DNA of 64,000 nucleotides from Rotaria sp. Silwood1 (lineage: Eukaryota > Rotifera > Eurotatoria > Philodinida > Philodinidae): contig CAJNOP010000028.1 in NCBI GenBank assembly GCA_905250075.1, positions 1-64,000 on the forward strand, read 5' to 3'. The stretch's first letter is position 1. Each line of letters opens with the position of its first letter. Made by a program: the position numbers and the translations under genes. Below the pieces are notes generated by a model, which worked only from the letters and a program-made list of their open reading frames with translations, did not search any database and was not told where the DNA came from. This document shows, piece by piece, positions 11,634-23,455 of this stretch.

Positions 11634-11767
11634 TAGATATTATTTAAAATTATTTAATTTTTCTTTTTTTTGAAAAAAAGAAAATTTTCACTTTAAAATT
11701 TTAAATATTGATAAAAATTATTTATTTTAATTTGTAGATTATTTCTACTTGAATCAAAAGAAATATC

Positions 11768-12270
11768 ATGTCGGCTGAAAGTGATGTTAATCCAAAAGCT
11801 TATCCATTAGCTGATGCTAAACTTACAAAGGATATTCTTGATCTTGTTCATCAAGCACAAAATTATGTAAGTTTGTGTTTTTTTTAATGATTTAAAAAAA
11901 ATATTTTTTTTTGTTTTTATCTCTTTTAGCGTCAATTACGTAAAGGTGCTAATGAAGCAACTAAAACACTTAATCGTGGTAAATCAGAATTAATAAGTAA
12001 GTTAACAAAAAAGAAATTATTTGAAAATGAAAAAGATTTTATTTAGTTATGGCTGCTGATACAACACCTATTGAAATTTTAATGCATTTGCCATTATTAT
12101 GTGAAGATAAAAATGTTCCATACGTATTTGTACGTAGTAAACAAGCATTAGGTCGCGCTTGTGGTGTAACACGACCAGTTATTAGTGCAAGTATAACGAT
12201 CAATGAAGGATCACAATTAAAACCACAAATTCAAACACTTAAACAAAATATTGAAAAATTGTTTACTTAA
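11768..12270 (+). CDS. SNU13: SNU13 (15.5K / NHP2L1) RNA-binding protein
   Basis: Exons: 11768-11866, 11930-11996, 12047-12270; 390 nt, 129 aa, the usual length. L7Ae-family protein that binds kink-turns in U4 snRNA and box C/D snoRNAs in the nucleus and nucleolus. Highly conserved stretches: [13 protein letters not shown] at the N-terminus, [63 protein letters not shown]. The phase-1 junction at 11996/12047 creates the second Ile of SELII. An acceptor-like TTTGTAG lies at 11731-11737, and the start is 134 bp after the TRAPPC13 stop, fitting a downstream cistron. Confidence 0.97.
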
Positions 12271-13279
12271 AATTTCACAAAAAAAAAAGAATTAATAAGA
12301 AAAAAAAAGTTAGAAGAATAAAAACAATTTGTGTTTGAAAAAAAAAAGTTCTTCATTTTCTTTTTTTTTTGTTTTTGTTGTTTTTTGTTATTATTTCTGT
12401 GTCACCATCATTTATATTTGATGGGATGAAATAAAAACACATCATGTAGGAATATCCTTAGTTTTATTTGCGAAGTGTTTATTCACAGTTTAAACATTTT
12501 TGTAAAGATAAACATTTATTCTTTATCTGAAGTTCATATCAATCCTTAAGAAAGGAAAATCAAATCATACACAAAATTATTTTCTATTATCGAACACTTT
12601 TTTCATTGTATGAGTTTAGTCTAGTAGATACTCTTATCGTATATCTGAAAGAACTCTTGGTCAAACTTTCTTGTACGCTACTATGTAAAACCAATCGTTT
12701 TAATATCAAATCCTTTTTAAGTCTGATAGTCGCTGCGAATTCTTATTGAGATCCGTAGGATGAAAAAGAAGAGTTCGATATTAAACGTACACAACCATTT
12801 AAATTCTATAGGAATCCTTTGGGGTGTAACGTGCAACCTATAAGGTTTCGTTTTAAACTTGAATAGCTTCGTATTGAGGATGCCAAATCATTTTTGGGCC
12901 TATGGATCTCAGAAAACGCTTCTCAACCATTATGTTCTCAATAATTTAAGCTATTTAAAATTTTCAAAAATTTTACAATAGAATGTGTAGTTAAATTTAA
13001 GAAATTCGAAAATGTAAAATAAGAATAATTCATTAGTGTGTAGAAAAATTGTATTCGACCTTCCTGCATTTTTCGAAAAGTTTGAATAGATATTTCTATA
13101 AAACTATGATAGATCTAACTCCCTCTCATATTACTTCAACTTTCGGCATAGTATAGTATTTCAGTGTAGATTCTGTACTTATTAACAATTTAAAACTTTT
13201 ATAAAATTCATAAAAAAAAAATTATAACTTTTTAATAAAAAAAATTCTCCATTTATTTATTTTAGTTAATACATTTTTT
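12271..13279. other. Intergenic spacer between SNU13 and the coiled-coil gene
   Basis: Starts with A/T homopolymers of the SNU13 3' end. The middle part (about 12440-13190) is less biased and has no open frame; it may be relic sequence but I cannot assign it. A TTTATTTTAG acceptor-like site at 13256-13265 precedes the next start codon. Confidence 0.4.
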
Positions 13280-14032
13280 ATGTCAACAACAACAAATCGT
13301 CTTTCATTATCATCAACTTCTACATATATGCCCAATAAATTTTCTAATCTTTCTGATTTACTTCAAAGGTTTTATACAATAGTAGAAAATTTAAAACAAA
13401 ATCATCAAAATGAAATTGAACAGTTAAATAATGCAATAAAAAGTCTTGAATCTGAAAATAAACATTTACGTGCATTACAGGAACAACATCCACATTCTAT
13501 ATTTGATATTAATTATATATCACATGATACATCAACTATGAATCAACTTCATACAGAACTTGAACGAGCACAAAAACAAATTGAAACTTTACAAACATCA
13601 TTAAATACACAATATTCAGAATATGAAGAAATGAAAACAAAATATAATTTACAACGTTTAATGAATGAAAATCATTTTGATCAACAAAATTCAAATGCCG
13701 ATTCAAATAAAGTTAAAGAACTTGAATTAAAATTAAAACAAATTAAAGATCAAATAAATCAATTTGATCAATGTAATTATGAAAGTGAAGAACAAATACG
13801 TTTATTAAAACAATTAATATCAAATAATGAACAAGAACAAACAAAAACTATCACACAAAGTTTAACAGTTAAACAATCAGATTTATTACAACAAACAACC
13901 ATTGTTGAAAATATTTTAAGTAAACAACAAGATAAAATTATAGATAAAATTTTAGAATTACTTAATCAAAATCCTCGACAAGATCAACAAATAACAACAA
14001 AAAATAAAAAACCTAAAAAGAAAAGATTATAA
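13280..14032 (+). CDS. Coiled-coil protein, family not recognised
   Basis: Single-exon frame of 250 aa, with an acceptor-like AG 14 nt before the ATG. The N-terminus is Ser/Thr-rich (about residues 1-20). From about residue 25 to 75 and 85 to 190 there are heptad-patterned helices rich in Glu, Gln, Lys and Leu (for example NEIEQLNNAIKSLESENKHL and VKELELKLKQIKDQI), so long coiled coils are likely. The C-terminus has a short Leu/Ile helix (KIIDKILELLNQ) and a basic tail KNKKPKKKRL that could be a nuclear localisation signal. There are no membrane segments. Codon use and gene shape match its neighbours. Candidates would be centrosomal or ciliary coiled-coil proteins, but nothing in the sequence decides this. 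Confidence 0.7.
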   Translation: MSTTTNRLSLSSTSTYMPNKFSNLSDLLQRFYTIVENLKQNHQNEIEQLNNAIKSLESENKHLRALQEQHPHSIFDINYISHDTSTMNQLHTELERAQKQIETLQTSLNTQYSEYEEMKTKYNLQRLMNENHFDQQNSNADSNKVKELELKLKQIKDQINQFDQCNYESEEQIRLLKQLISNNEQEQTKTITQSLTVKQSDLLQQTTIVENILSKQQDKIIDKILELLNQNPRQDQQITTKNKKPKKKRL

Positions 14033-14207
14033 TTTGCTTGTATTGATCTAGTTTTCTTTTTTTGTTTATTCTTAATACTCATCTTTTTTTTTTGTTTAAT
14101 ATCTTTCTCAATAAACTACGGAATAGATTATTGCATTAATATCAAACAGAATTATTCATCATTAATAGAATATTCAAGTGTTAGAAATCTTTAAGATGAA
14201 TAAATAG

Positions 14208-14810
14208 GGCTATGTCCAAATTGCGAACAAAAATTAAGCCAATTAAGAAAAAAGTGTTCGCAATTTGGAACACAGAAAATAACGTTGATCTTATTTTTAT
14301 TGCGTTTCCAAATTGCGAACACTTTTTATAATTAAGTAATATAGTTTTAATTCTTTTTATTTGACAAGTCAATACGAATTTGTCATTTGAATATATAATA
14401 ATAAATGAGAATAATGATGAGCGAAAATAAAAAATAATATAATAATTTTTTTCCTGTTTTTAAATATTTTTATTATTTGTAAGAAAATACAATAATAACA
14501 AGAAAAAAAAATTATTATATTATTTTTTATTTTCTTTCATCATTATTCTCATTTATTATTATATATTCAAATGGCAAATTTGTGTTGACTTATCAAATAA
14601 AAAGAAATGATACCATTCTTATTCTCAAACTTCTATATTTATATTATTAATAAAACTGAAGTCATAATCAGCTATTGCAATAACTAATTAATCAAAGTGT
14701 TCGCAATTTGGAAACGCAATAAAAATAAGATCAACGTTATTTTTGTGTTCCAAATTGCGAACACTTTTTTCTTAATTGGCTTAATTTTTGTTCGCAATTT
14801 GGAAGCTACG
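14208..14810. mobile_element. 603-bp fold-back MITE, hAT-like, with 8-bp target duplication
   Basis: The whole element is two long inverted arms (about 14208-14440 and 14500-14810) around an AT-rich centre. It is flanked by an identical 8-bp direct repeat ATAAATAG at 14200-14207 and 14811-14818, the target-site length typical of hAT transposons. Each arm holds three copies of the motif CCAAATTGCGAACA in alternating orientation (left arm near 14216, 14257, 14308; right arm near 14697, 14748, 14789), so each arm can also fold on itself. The arms are almost identical, indicating a young or converted copy. No transposase is encoded; the two short open frames here are arm sequence. Confidence 0.85.
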
Positions 14811-14818
14811 ATAAATAG

Positions 14819-17800
14819 TTCAAATTTTGCAAAACTTTTCTTTTTATTAACATAAATATTCAATCTGTTGAATAATATTATATTTTTCACGACAACTGTT
14901 TATAATTTCAATTTCATTGTATTAATTGCCATTGAAATACGTTTCAAACGACTATTTACTATACTTATGAGTTCAAATAAAACATATTATATTAGAAGTA
15001 ATTGTATGTGAAGTATTCAACATTTGAACAGATTACTAATTTGTAGAGTATTCACCACATCAATTGATTCGAGTTGATGCATTTAAAATTGGATCGTCAT
15101 TAATATTCTGAGTATTTCTATATGTGTGGTTATGTATGAGCTACAGTTTGACTGGTCGACTGCATCTCACTCAAATCGGTTACATATTTAGTGTAATTGC
15201 ATGAATTTTGATTAATCCTCGTTGTATGACTACTAATTATTATTCATGTTGGGTATACATCAAACATTGTCTTTAACGGCTCAACTGGTACTAAAGTAAC
15301 TCGAATCATTGCATATCTCTTTTCTGTGTTGACTAAAATCATAGATGAAGTTTTCTATTACAGTATTTTTGTTTTCTCACGAAACGAAAAGCTGTAACTA
15401 TGAAGATATTGAATACTTGAACTTTTTTTGTTTGTTTCATTTTATCATCAATTATTGTGTAATCATAAAATGTACATTTTACTTTGAGTTCACAGTGAAT
15501 TAATGATGAAGCAAGAACGTTCTTAGAAAGACCACAAGGAACATTGATTCTATTAAAAGTATTTAAACACTTGAACGTGATGTCGATTGAATAACTTTAA
15601 TAAGTTGATAGTAAACTTTTAACTATCGATGCCGTACTCTCCCTTCTTCTTTCTTAAAAACCTCCACTGGATATTCATACAAAGGATAAATTATCTCAAA
15701 ACAGTAATATGAACAGTATCATTAACATCCTCATACAATTTCAATGGATTAATGAATGCATAATACTGAATATTTATAGCAACTAAAGTCATACATTTCT
15801 ATTTTTAAGGTCGTATTATATTTCATCATATAATACTGGTAAAAGATTAGTCGAGTCAGATGATTTTTCAGCAGAATCATCAAGAATGACACGTTTTGAT
15901 TATAAATAAGTCTGATATCGTATATTAATAAATGAAAACAGTGTTATTTTGCCATATTTAGATCTATGACATTGTCGAACTAAATATAATATTAAATCTA
16001 AAATTAGTACAATAATTGAAAAGAAATACATTTTTCTTTGTGTTCTTAGACATACTTGGTATTTTTTGAAATATCATAGAGGAAACGATATTAGGAAATC
16101 ATTTGTACATCTACAAACACTTTACTTAGATTAGTTTCATGATTAAAAAAAAGGACTTTAACAAGTAGAAAGCTATTTCTTTGCTAATGAAATTACATGA
16201 ATGCTATTGTTTTTTTTACAGCTAAATATTTAGGATACAATCTTTGAATAAATGTGAAAAAGTGCTCATAGATATCGACAACAGGCCTTTGAATCTTCTA
16301 TCAATTTATTGTCAATGATGAATCAATGATAATTAAAATAAACACATTCGATTAAAAATATTTGGCTAATCATAGATTCGTCTATGTCAATATGAAATTG
16401 ATGAAATAGACTTATAATTAAATATCTCTTAAGACTTTAGATGATTAATTCTATTTTTAGACTGCACCACTGAGATAACGAAATTTAACAATAGTTCATT
16501 GTATTAATATTTGTCTTTTCGAGTTATGATCGTTCATAGAAGTTCAGAATGTCTCAAAGTATTTTAGAAAATGAGTAATCGTTGACATGACTTACTTTTT
16601 TCGCACTTTTTAGAATACTAATACAAATCCTAGTTGCTATGTCAACCTCAAGTTCAGAACCTGAAGGCGAAAAGGATAGAAATAAGAATAAAAGCTGAGA
16701 TAGGTGCAAAAGTTCATTTTACAGAATTAAGATTATCTTTAGGCCCTTTTAGGACAATTACATACTATTACAAGATAAATCCTGTAATTTGTACAAATCA
16801 CGTAGATCTAACAAATGTGTTACTGTAATCCGTCAATTTTTCAGTCTAAATATATAGCCTTTCTTTTTGAAATAATTAAACTAGAAAAGTTTCTTATATA
16901 TTAATAATTTATATTATATATATCAATCAGTTCAGCGATACCCTTTGTGTTGAAGGACTACAACTAATATGTTTCAATAAGTGAATAGTATGACATACGA
17001 CAGAAAGTCTGCCGAGACTCTTTTCTACACAAAACTGGCTCAAGGCAAGCAAGCTTGAAGCGGTGTGATATTTTTGTTTGATAAGGGGCAATGATTTTTA
17101 ACTCGTAGAACCAAAGAAAAATTTCCAGTTTTGCTAGAAGAAAACGAACTTTTTCATGATTGGGAGGAAGATGCTACAAACTTTGACATCCACTCACACT
17201 CAACTACTTATCCATGCGTGGACACTGTATGCAACAGAAGCTGAGATGTATTTATATTACCATATTTCTTATAACGATGTACACTGCTCTGGTCAATCAT
17301 ATCTTCCCAGTAGCCTCATTTCTAATAAAGGTTTGTCTCATCTGTGAAATTTTTGCATTGAGTGGAAAAAACTCTTATATTTTTGTCAACATCTTATGGC
17401 TAGTGTCTTTATTCAGCATTGTTATTGTTGCAATTGTTATTTATTGTAGTACTAGTTATCATTCTCATACAACTTGTATCTATGAAATCTATATACCATT
17501 GCAACATAAGAAAATGATAACAATTACTATAAACTAATAAAGAATCTTTTCCTACTATATTATACTTCTGTTTCTTTCTTTATTTTTAATTTTGTACATA
17601 ATAAATATACAATTTCGCTTTATTCTTTCTGTATAAAAAAAATTATAAATGTACTTAAGATATATCAAATTTTTTTTATTTTGTGTAATCAACAAAAATG
17701 TTTTTATTTTCTTTGATATAAAATTTTTCCTTCTCAAAATATATGTGTGTTTAATCAAACTTTCATATTGTTTTTCTTATTGTTTTTGTTGAAACTCATA

Positions 17801-20800
17801 AAAATTTTATTTATAACTTATTCGATGACAGAATTGAAATTAAATAATTATTGCATCTTGTTTTACATAGAGTTAAACAGCATTACAAGGTTATTTAAAT
17901 TCGAAAGTGAAACTTCTCTAAATGAAATAATTTTTTTGGTCTAACAAATTCAATATGTTTGGTACTATTACTTTTACTATTTATATATAATTATTCTGCT
18001 AATATAGAGACATGATCTAGAAAAACACAGTTTTATTCATTTATTTTTGACATTATCCATTTTTTTATAGGACGATTTAACCATTAAAAATTAAAGACAA
18101 AAAAAAAGAAGATTAGAGTGATACATCCTTCAATGAATTTTTGCTTTGTCAATCGTTAACAGATCAGAGTGTTCCTATTTTGAATTCATCTTATGTACAG
18201 TCGATGCATTGATGGCTAGAGAAAAGCTATACAACATAATATACAGACATTTTATGAATATAATTTTTCAAAATTGAAGAAAAACAAACTGTTACTCTAG
18301 TGAAAGATCTCTGGCTGATTGACTGCACATCAATTCTTTTTGTTTTCTTTAGTATAAATGATCAAAAGTTAACGTTTTATTTACAATACATGTCTTTGAA
18401 AACTTTGAAAATAACAAATTCATACATACATCTGCATATGTATTTATATATTTTTACGTAATGCAAATAAATATCTCTGATACATATGTTTGCTATGCTT
18501 TTAATTTACTATAATGAAATATAGATGTTACTTTGTAGAATATTCGTTTGTTATTTCTTAATTAGTCAAATTATTTAAATATTATACATTTAGAACAAAA
18601 GTAATATATGTATATATAATATTCAAGTATCACCAGAACTATTTATGCAATAATGAATAACTTTTATATGGAATTCTATTCAAATCTGAAATATCGTAGT
18701 TTGACCATCAAGAGTCAATATTATTTGAAAATTTCTTTGCTCGTATGTGGTAATAACTTCAGCAGATATAAATATATTCCTGTGAATGAATTTTCTATCA
18801 GAATAATAACATCAGCGAATCTGTTCAAAAGAAAAAAAATTTTCTATAGAAAATTTAATATTTTCATAATTATATTAAAATCAATGGCAAAGTTATTATT
18901 CCCTCTTGTATCATTTTCAAATACTTAACAATATTATCTTAGAAACATCATATTGTTCTCTTCAGTCGTTATACATTCTTAGAGTAAAATTTTTTTTATG
19001 TATTAGATAATAGTTGTTTTTCATATATGAAAGTCATTCTATCAAAACACTTAATATAAGATTTTCCGTGTATATTTTTCACGATGAAGTTTAAAAAGAA
19101 TTCTATCATTGGATGATGAAATTGGAAAAAAAACTAGATTATCTTTTTTAAGTAGTGTTACATATGTAGCTATAAATGGTAACGATATTAATAAGAACTA
19201 ACTAATATAAAGCACATCTCTCTTGTGCTTCTCCGAGAGCATATAAGTATTAGATACAATACTAAATGAGTCCGAGATTGATCTGAATTAATTTCCGTTC
19301 AATGTTAGACCTCAAATTCGACAGTCTTATATTGGACGGTAACAGTTACATATACTTGTTCATCTTTATTAAGAAGTCGAATGCAAGTTTTCTAACATAG
19401 CTGCATTTCGAATCCAAAATCAGCTGGCGTAATCCAATTGAACTAAAAAATGCAAAACATATTGAATATAAAATTAGAATATCAACAAAATATCATCCTA
19501 TTCATTAATAGTGGAGTAAATATTAAGATTCTTCAATTTTTCTATATGTATCCATACCGAATCTTAATAATTAAATCTTGTTCTATTTATTTGTTTAATA
19601 ATAAATGATTATTTTCATATATTGTCTTTCAACATTGGTTTTTTTTCCATTCCTACAAGATTATAAATAAATCTTGATGGATTAAATAACATTTGCATTT
19701 GTTGTCTAAATAAATTCTCATGTCTACTCGAAGTTTTTAACTAATTTGACACTGACTTTGTTCTTACAGTATTTTCTTTTATTTTGAAAAACTTTTTTCA
19801 TAGATAAATACAAAATAAAAAGACCTGTGAACAAAACATTTGACAAAATCCAATTCGTTTACAAGTTTTTGTTTATATAGAACATCATATAATTTATTAT
19901 AAGATGTCTATATTCAAGCAAATCATAGTTTTTCTTTAGATCAAGCAATTCCAATTACCAAAATGTTCTTGTATAATACTGTTTAAGAAAAGTAGATGAA
20001 ATGAGAATGTTCTTTGTGTTAATTACATAAAACTTATCATTAGTTATGACATAGCATAAGAAAAATGTCTTCTATTTATATTGATTATCTAAACAAAATT
20101 GTTCAATAATTATCATAAATAATCTTAGATTTAATTATAAAAAATACAGGTTACTGATATATTTTCAAAAAATTCATTATCAAAGATTGACAAAAAAAAA
20201 GGAAAACTAAAGTACTTAGAAAATGATTTTTTTCTTGTATATAGACATGAAAGAAAATGATGATAATTAATTGTATTTTTTCATATTTCGAAAGATTTTT
20301 AATGAAAAAAAAGAAACAAATCGGATTATTGTCAAGTCAAAAATTGTTATCTATTATAAATGACATTGAATTAAGATTGTTTGTTTTTTTATTCAATAGA
20401 ATCTAAATCTATTTCAAGCACATCAAATAATCAGAATAATCATCAAAAACTTTTTCATTTCTTATTAATTTCAAGAGTATAACAGAAAAAAAAAACGTGA
20501 TATAAGAAAAAATCATTTATATTTAATGAATTTTATTTGTATTCCAATGTTTGAATTGAACGATCATGATCCGATTTTCCACATCTTTAAACGACTTTTT
20601 TTTCTTCTTCTTCTTCTTTGTCTTGAATCGCTCGCGGAATTGATATTCGTTAAATCAAACGATAGCCGCCTGTATATACCGTCTTCGTTCTATTCTTATC
20701 GTCTATTATCTCTTGAATAATTTAGTTTTTTTTGTCTACTCATACCTACAAAGAACAAGTAAAAAACAAAAAAAAAAAAGATTCCTACTATGTTCAAAGG

Positions 20801-21410
20801 ATACACTATAGAAAAAGAAAATCTATTTTCAACCACTTCAATTATCAAGAAAAAAAATGAACAAGCGCTCGAATTTCTCAATTGATGCACCCTAATGAAT
20901 GTCCTGAGACATATAGGTAGATGACAACTGTGATTGACGTGTGCGTGCTACTGTCACGCACATTCATATATATATATATAAAAAAAAGGCTAAAAAAACC
21001 TAAATTAATTGCCATTTCTTTTACTGCACATGTCGCAGAAAAGAAGAAACAAACCTATATACACACGATATAACATTCTTTCGGTTTTTTTTTAGTTTAA
21101 GGTGTATTACCATATTAATTAGATCAACATAAAAAAAAATGCCATGAGGTAAACAACCTACATTCTTTTCTCTCAAATATGATAAGTGTGTACAAAGATG
21201 ATCAAACGTATATGTATATAGTCTATGTTAATGTGCGTGGTATGTGAGAATGTCTCAAGCTTATCTTATTTTTTATGCATATCATTTGATGAGCAAAGTC
21301 AATATTGTCAATAAGAAGAAGAAACAGGTGTCTATAGCAAAAAAAAAAAAGAAGAAGACGAAAAGAAAATTGAGTTTTATTATTTTTTTTCATACGTGTT
21401 TCATATTTGT
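14819..21410. other. 6.6-kb gene-free region upstream of Otx
   Basis: AT-rich, with only short frames of low-complexity or unlikely composition on both strands (for example near 16634-16828 and 17156-17537). No splice-linked coding series, RNA gene or long inverted repeat was recognised. Part of it may be distal regulatory DNA of the Otx gene. Confidence 0.45.
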
Positions 21411-21433
21411 TATATATATATATATATATATAT
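21411..21433. repeat. (TA)n microsatellite
   Basis: 23 bp of alternating TA. Similar tracts occur at 23719-23741, 37062-37081 and 42645-42664. Confidence 0.9.
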
Positions 21434-21839
21434 GTTATTTGCCTGAAGGAATAGATTTTAATTTGATGCTGGCGTCATAACAAGTTGTTCACACTAAATA
21501 TAATAAACCGATAATCCTTTATCTCAAGCTAAAGAAAAGACAATCTGTACCCATCGAATAGTTTTCAATGAACAAAATATACTTTCATAATTGTAAAACG
21601 TCTGAGTTATATGTACGTAGTTAACCTCATATTTTTATTATTTAAATATTTTCATTGGTTTGTTTTCATCTTAAATATGATTGGTTAATATAAAATCATT
21701 TTTTTTTCTCTCAATGTACTCATAAAAAATCTCATTGGATAAAGAAAAAAAAAAGAGAAATACACGCATTGCTTGTCAATCAACAACGACTAACGATCAT
21801 CGCGTGATACACTCGTTTTATTACAACGGAATAAGAGAA

Positions 21840-22073
21840 AAATAGAAAGAGGAGAAGAAGAAGAAGAAGAAGAAACTCTTGAAAAAGAGAGTGAGAGCGC
21901 GCGCCCATACAACAGAGAGAAAGAGAGAGGCAGAGAAAGAGAAAAAAAAGATTGTGCGTGTTCGATGTTTTTTTTTTTCATCATCAGTTCTAATCTATTT
22001 GAAGTTTGAGACGATTCCCATTCACCCATTCATATACATTGTTATATCTTAGCTAAGAGAAAAAAAAAACCTG
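21840..22073 (+). promoter_or_regulatory. GA-rich promoter region and probable 5' non-coding exon of Otx
   Basis: A GAA/GAGA-rich block (21845-21950, including six GAA units and a GCGCGCGC-like step near 21897-21904) sits 0.3-0.4 kb before the Otx reading frame. At 22074 there is a strong donor, CTG|GTAAGTAT, and at 22277-22278 a TTCTAG acceptor. The simplest reading is a non-coding (or short coding) first exon ending at 22073. Confidence 0.4.
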
Positions 22074-22109
22074 GTAAGTATTTATTTATGAGTTTAGCCC
22101 CGATTTATC

Positions 22110-22128
22110 TGGGTGTTACCAACACCCA
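22110..22128. repeat. Perfect short palindrome in the Otx 5' intron
   Basis: TGGGTGTT, a 3-nt spacer, then AACACCCA: 8-bp perfect arms with GC content far above the background. It looks like an inverted-repeat protein-binding site; function unknown. Confidence 0.5.
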
Positions 22129-22262
22129 TCCATCACCTTATTCAATCATACATGCATGAAATCTGACACGTGTTAATGCCGATTGAAGATAGTCTTATCA
22201 TAACTAGAGATGAGGAGAAAAAGCCAAAGACTTTTTCTATTTGAAAAATAGATTAAATCATT

Positions 22263-23455
22263 ATGTTATTAATTCTAGCAATCGTGGCTTCCGTTAATAG
22301 TACAAGTGCAACATCAAAATATCCATCACCACCATTAGGTGATTATTATTCAAATTATGTTGCAGCTGCATCATCCATGGCTGGTGATCCATCAGCATTA
22401 AAATTTGGATATACAGATCCAACTAAAGGTGTTCAATTTGCATTCGGTTTTCCTCAACATCCAGATTCATTTTCGGCTTTATCATATAATGGTAGAGTTT
22501 ATTTAATATTAAATTTCATTAGTTTATTTATTTATTTTTGTATTTTATGTAGGTTCATCACAAAGAAAACAAAGACGTGAACGAACAACATTTACTCGTG
22601 CACAACTTGATCAACTTGAAACATTATTTGATCGAACACGTTATCCTGATATATTTATGCGTGAAGAAGTTGCACTTAAAGTTAATTTACCCGAATCAAG
22701 AATACAAGTAAATATAAAATTATAAGAAAAAACAAGAATAAACTTTTTTACTCTGTTTTCTTTTTTTGTTTAAGGTTTGGTTTAAAAATCGTCGTGCTAA
22801 ATGTCGACAACAAGATAAAGCAACAAAAAAGCCTTCATCATCATCATCAAATATTGGTATACATGACAAATCAACATCATCCAATGAAACTTCACTTTCA
22901 ACAACAACACCATTAACAACATGTAAACGTGAAGCAAAAAGTCCACTTATGATTAGTCCAAATGGACGAATAAATTCTTCACAAATAACTAATAGTCGTT
23001 CACCACCATCAACATCAAGTACAAATAGTTTAAATGGTGGTGGAAGTAATAGTTTATGTTCATCAAATTCTACAACAAGCAATACATTTTATCGTTCACC
23101 AACATCGGATAATTCAACAGCGGCAGCAGCAGCAGCAGCAGCAACATCATTAGCTGCATGGTCATCACAAGCTGCTGCTTATCATCATATATATCCAACA
23201 TCATATAGTCCAAATCAACCATCTTATCAAAGTGGACTTTTTTATAGCAATGATCCACAACATATTTATAAAAATAATTCAACAACAACGAATAGTCCAC
23301 CTATGTATGGTACAGCAACAAGTGCATTAACATATCGTAATCAAGATATGGATTTTCTTCAACCAACAGCAATGTATGGGCGAACAAGTGATGAATTTAT
23401 GGGTTGGACAGCATCACATCATCATCATCATCAAAACTTTAAAATTTTCAATTAA
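22263..23455 (+). CDS. Otx: Otx-class homeodomain transcription factor
   Basis: Coding exons 22263(?)-22491, 22553-22707, 22775-23455. The homeodomain is split by a phase-0 intron just after residue 46 (ESRIQ|VWFKN), a position shared with Otx and other paired-class genes. Diagnostic residues: [30 protein letters not shown], and [13 protein letters not shown] with Lys at position 50, which directs binding to TAATCC/GGATTA. Otx factors specify anterior head and brain. The C-terminus is Ser/Thr/Asn-rich with an alanine run, a histidine run and a tail QNFKIFN. The start is doubtful: translation from ATG 22263 gives a signal-peptide-like [11 protein letters not shown], and TTCTAG at 22277-22278 is a good splice acceptor. 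The true N-terminus may come from an upstream exon or be ATG 22377. The gene stands alone in several kb of non-coding DNA. Confidence 0.9.

Noticed and set aside
16634..16828. 64-codon + strand frame
   Set aside because: Isolated, no motif, no splice signals, composition not distinct from flanking DNA.
17156..17537. Overlapping + strand frames, one with hydrophobic stretches suggestive of a membrane protein
   Set aside because: No recognisable motif, composition follows AT-rich sequence, no plausible splice partners or acceptor before the start.
23070..23300. Minus-strand frames opposite Otx exon 3
   Set aside because: Shadows of the CAN/TCA-rich coding strand.
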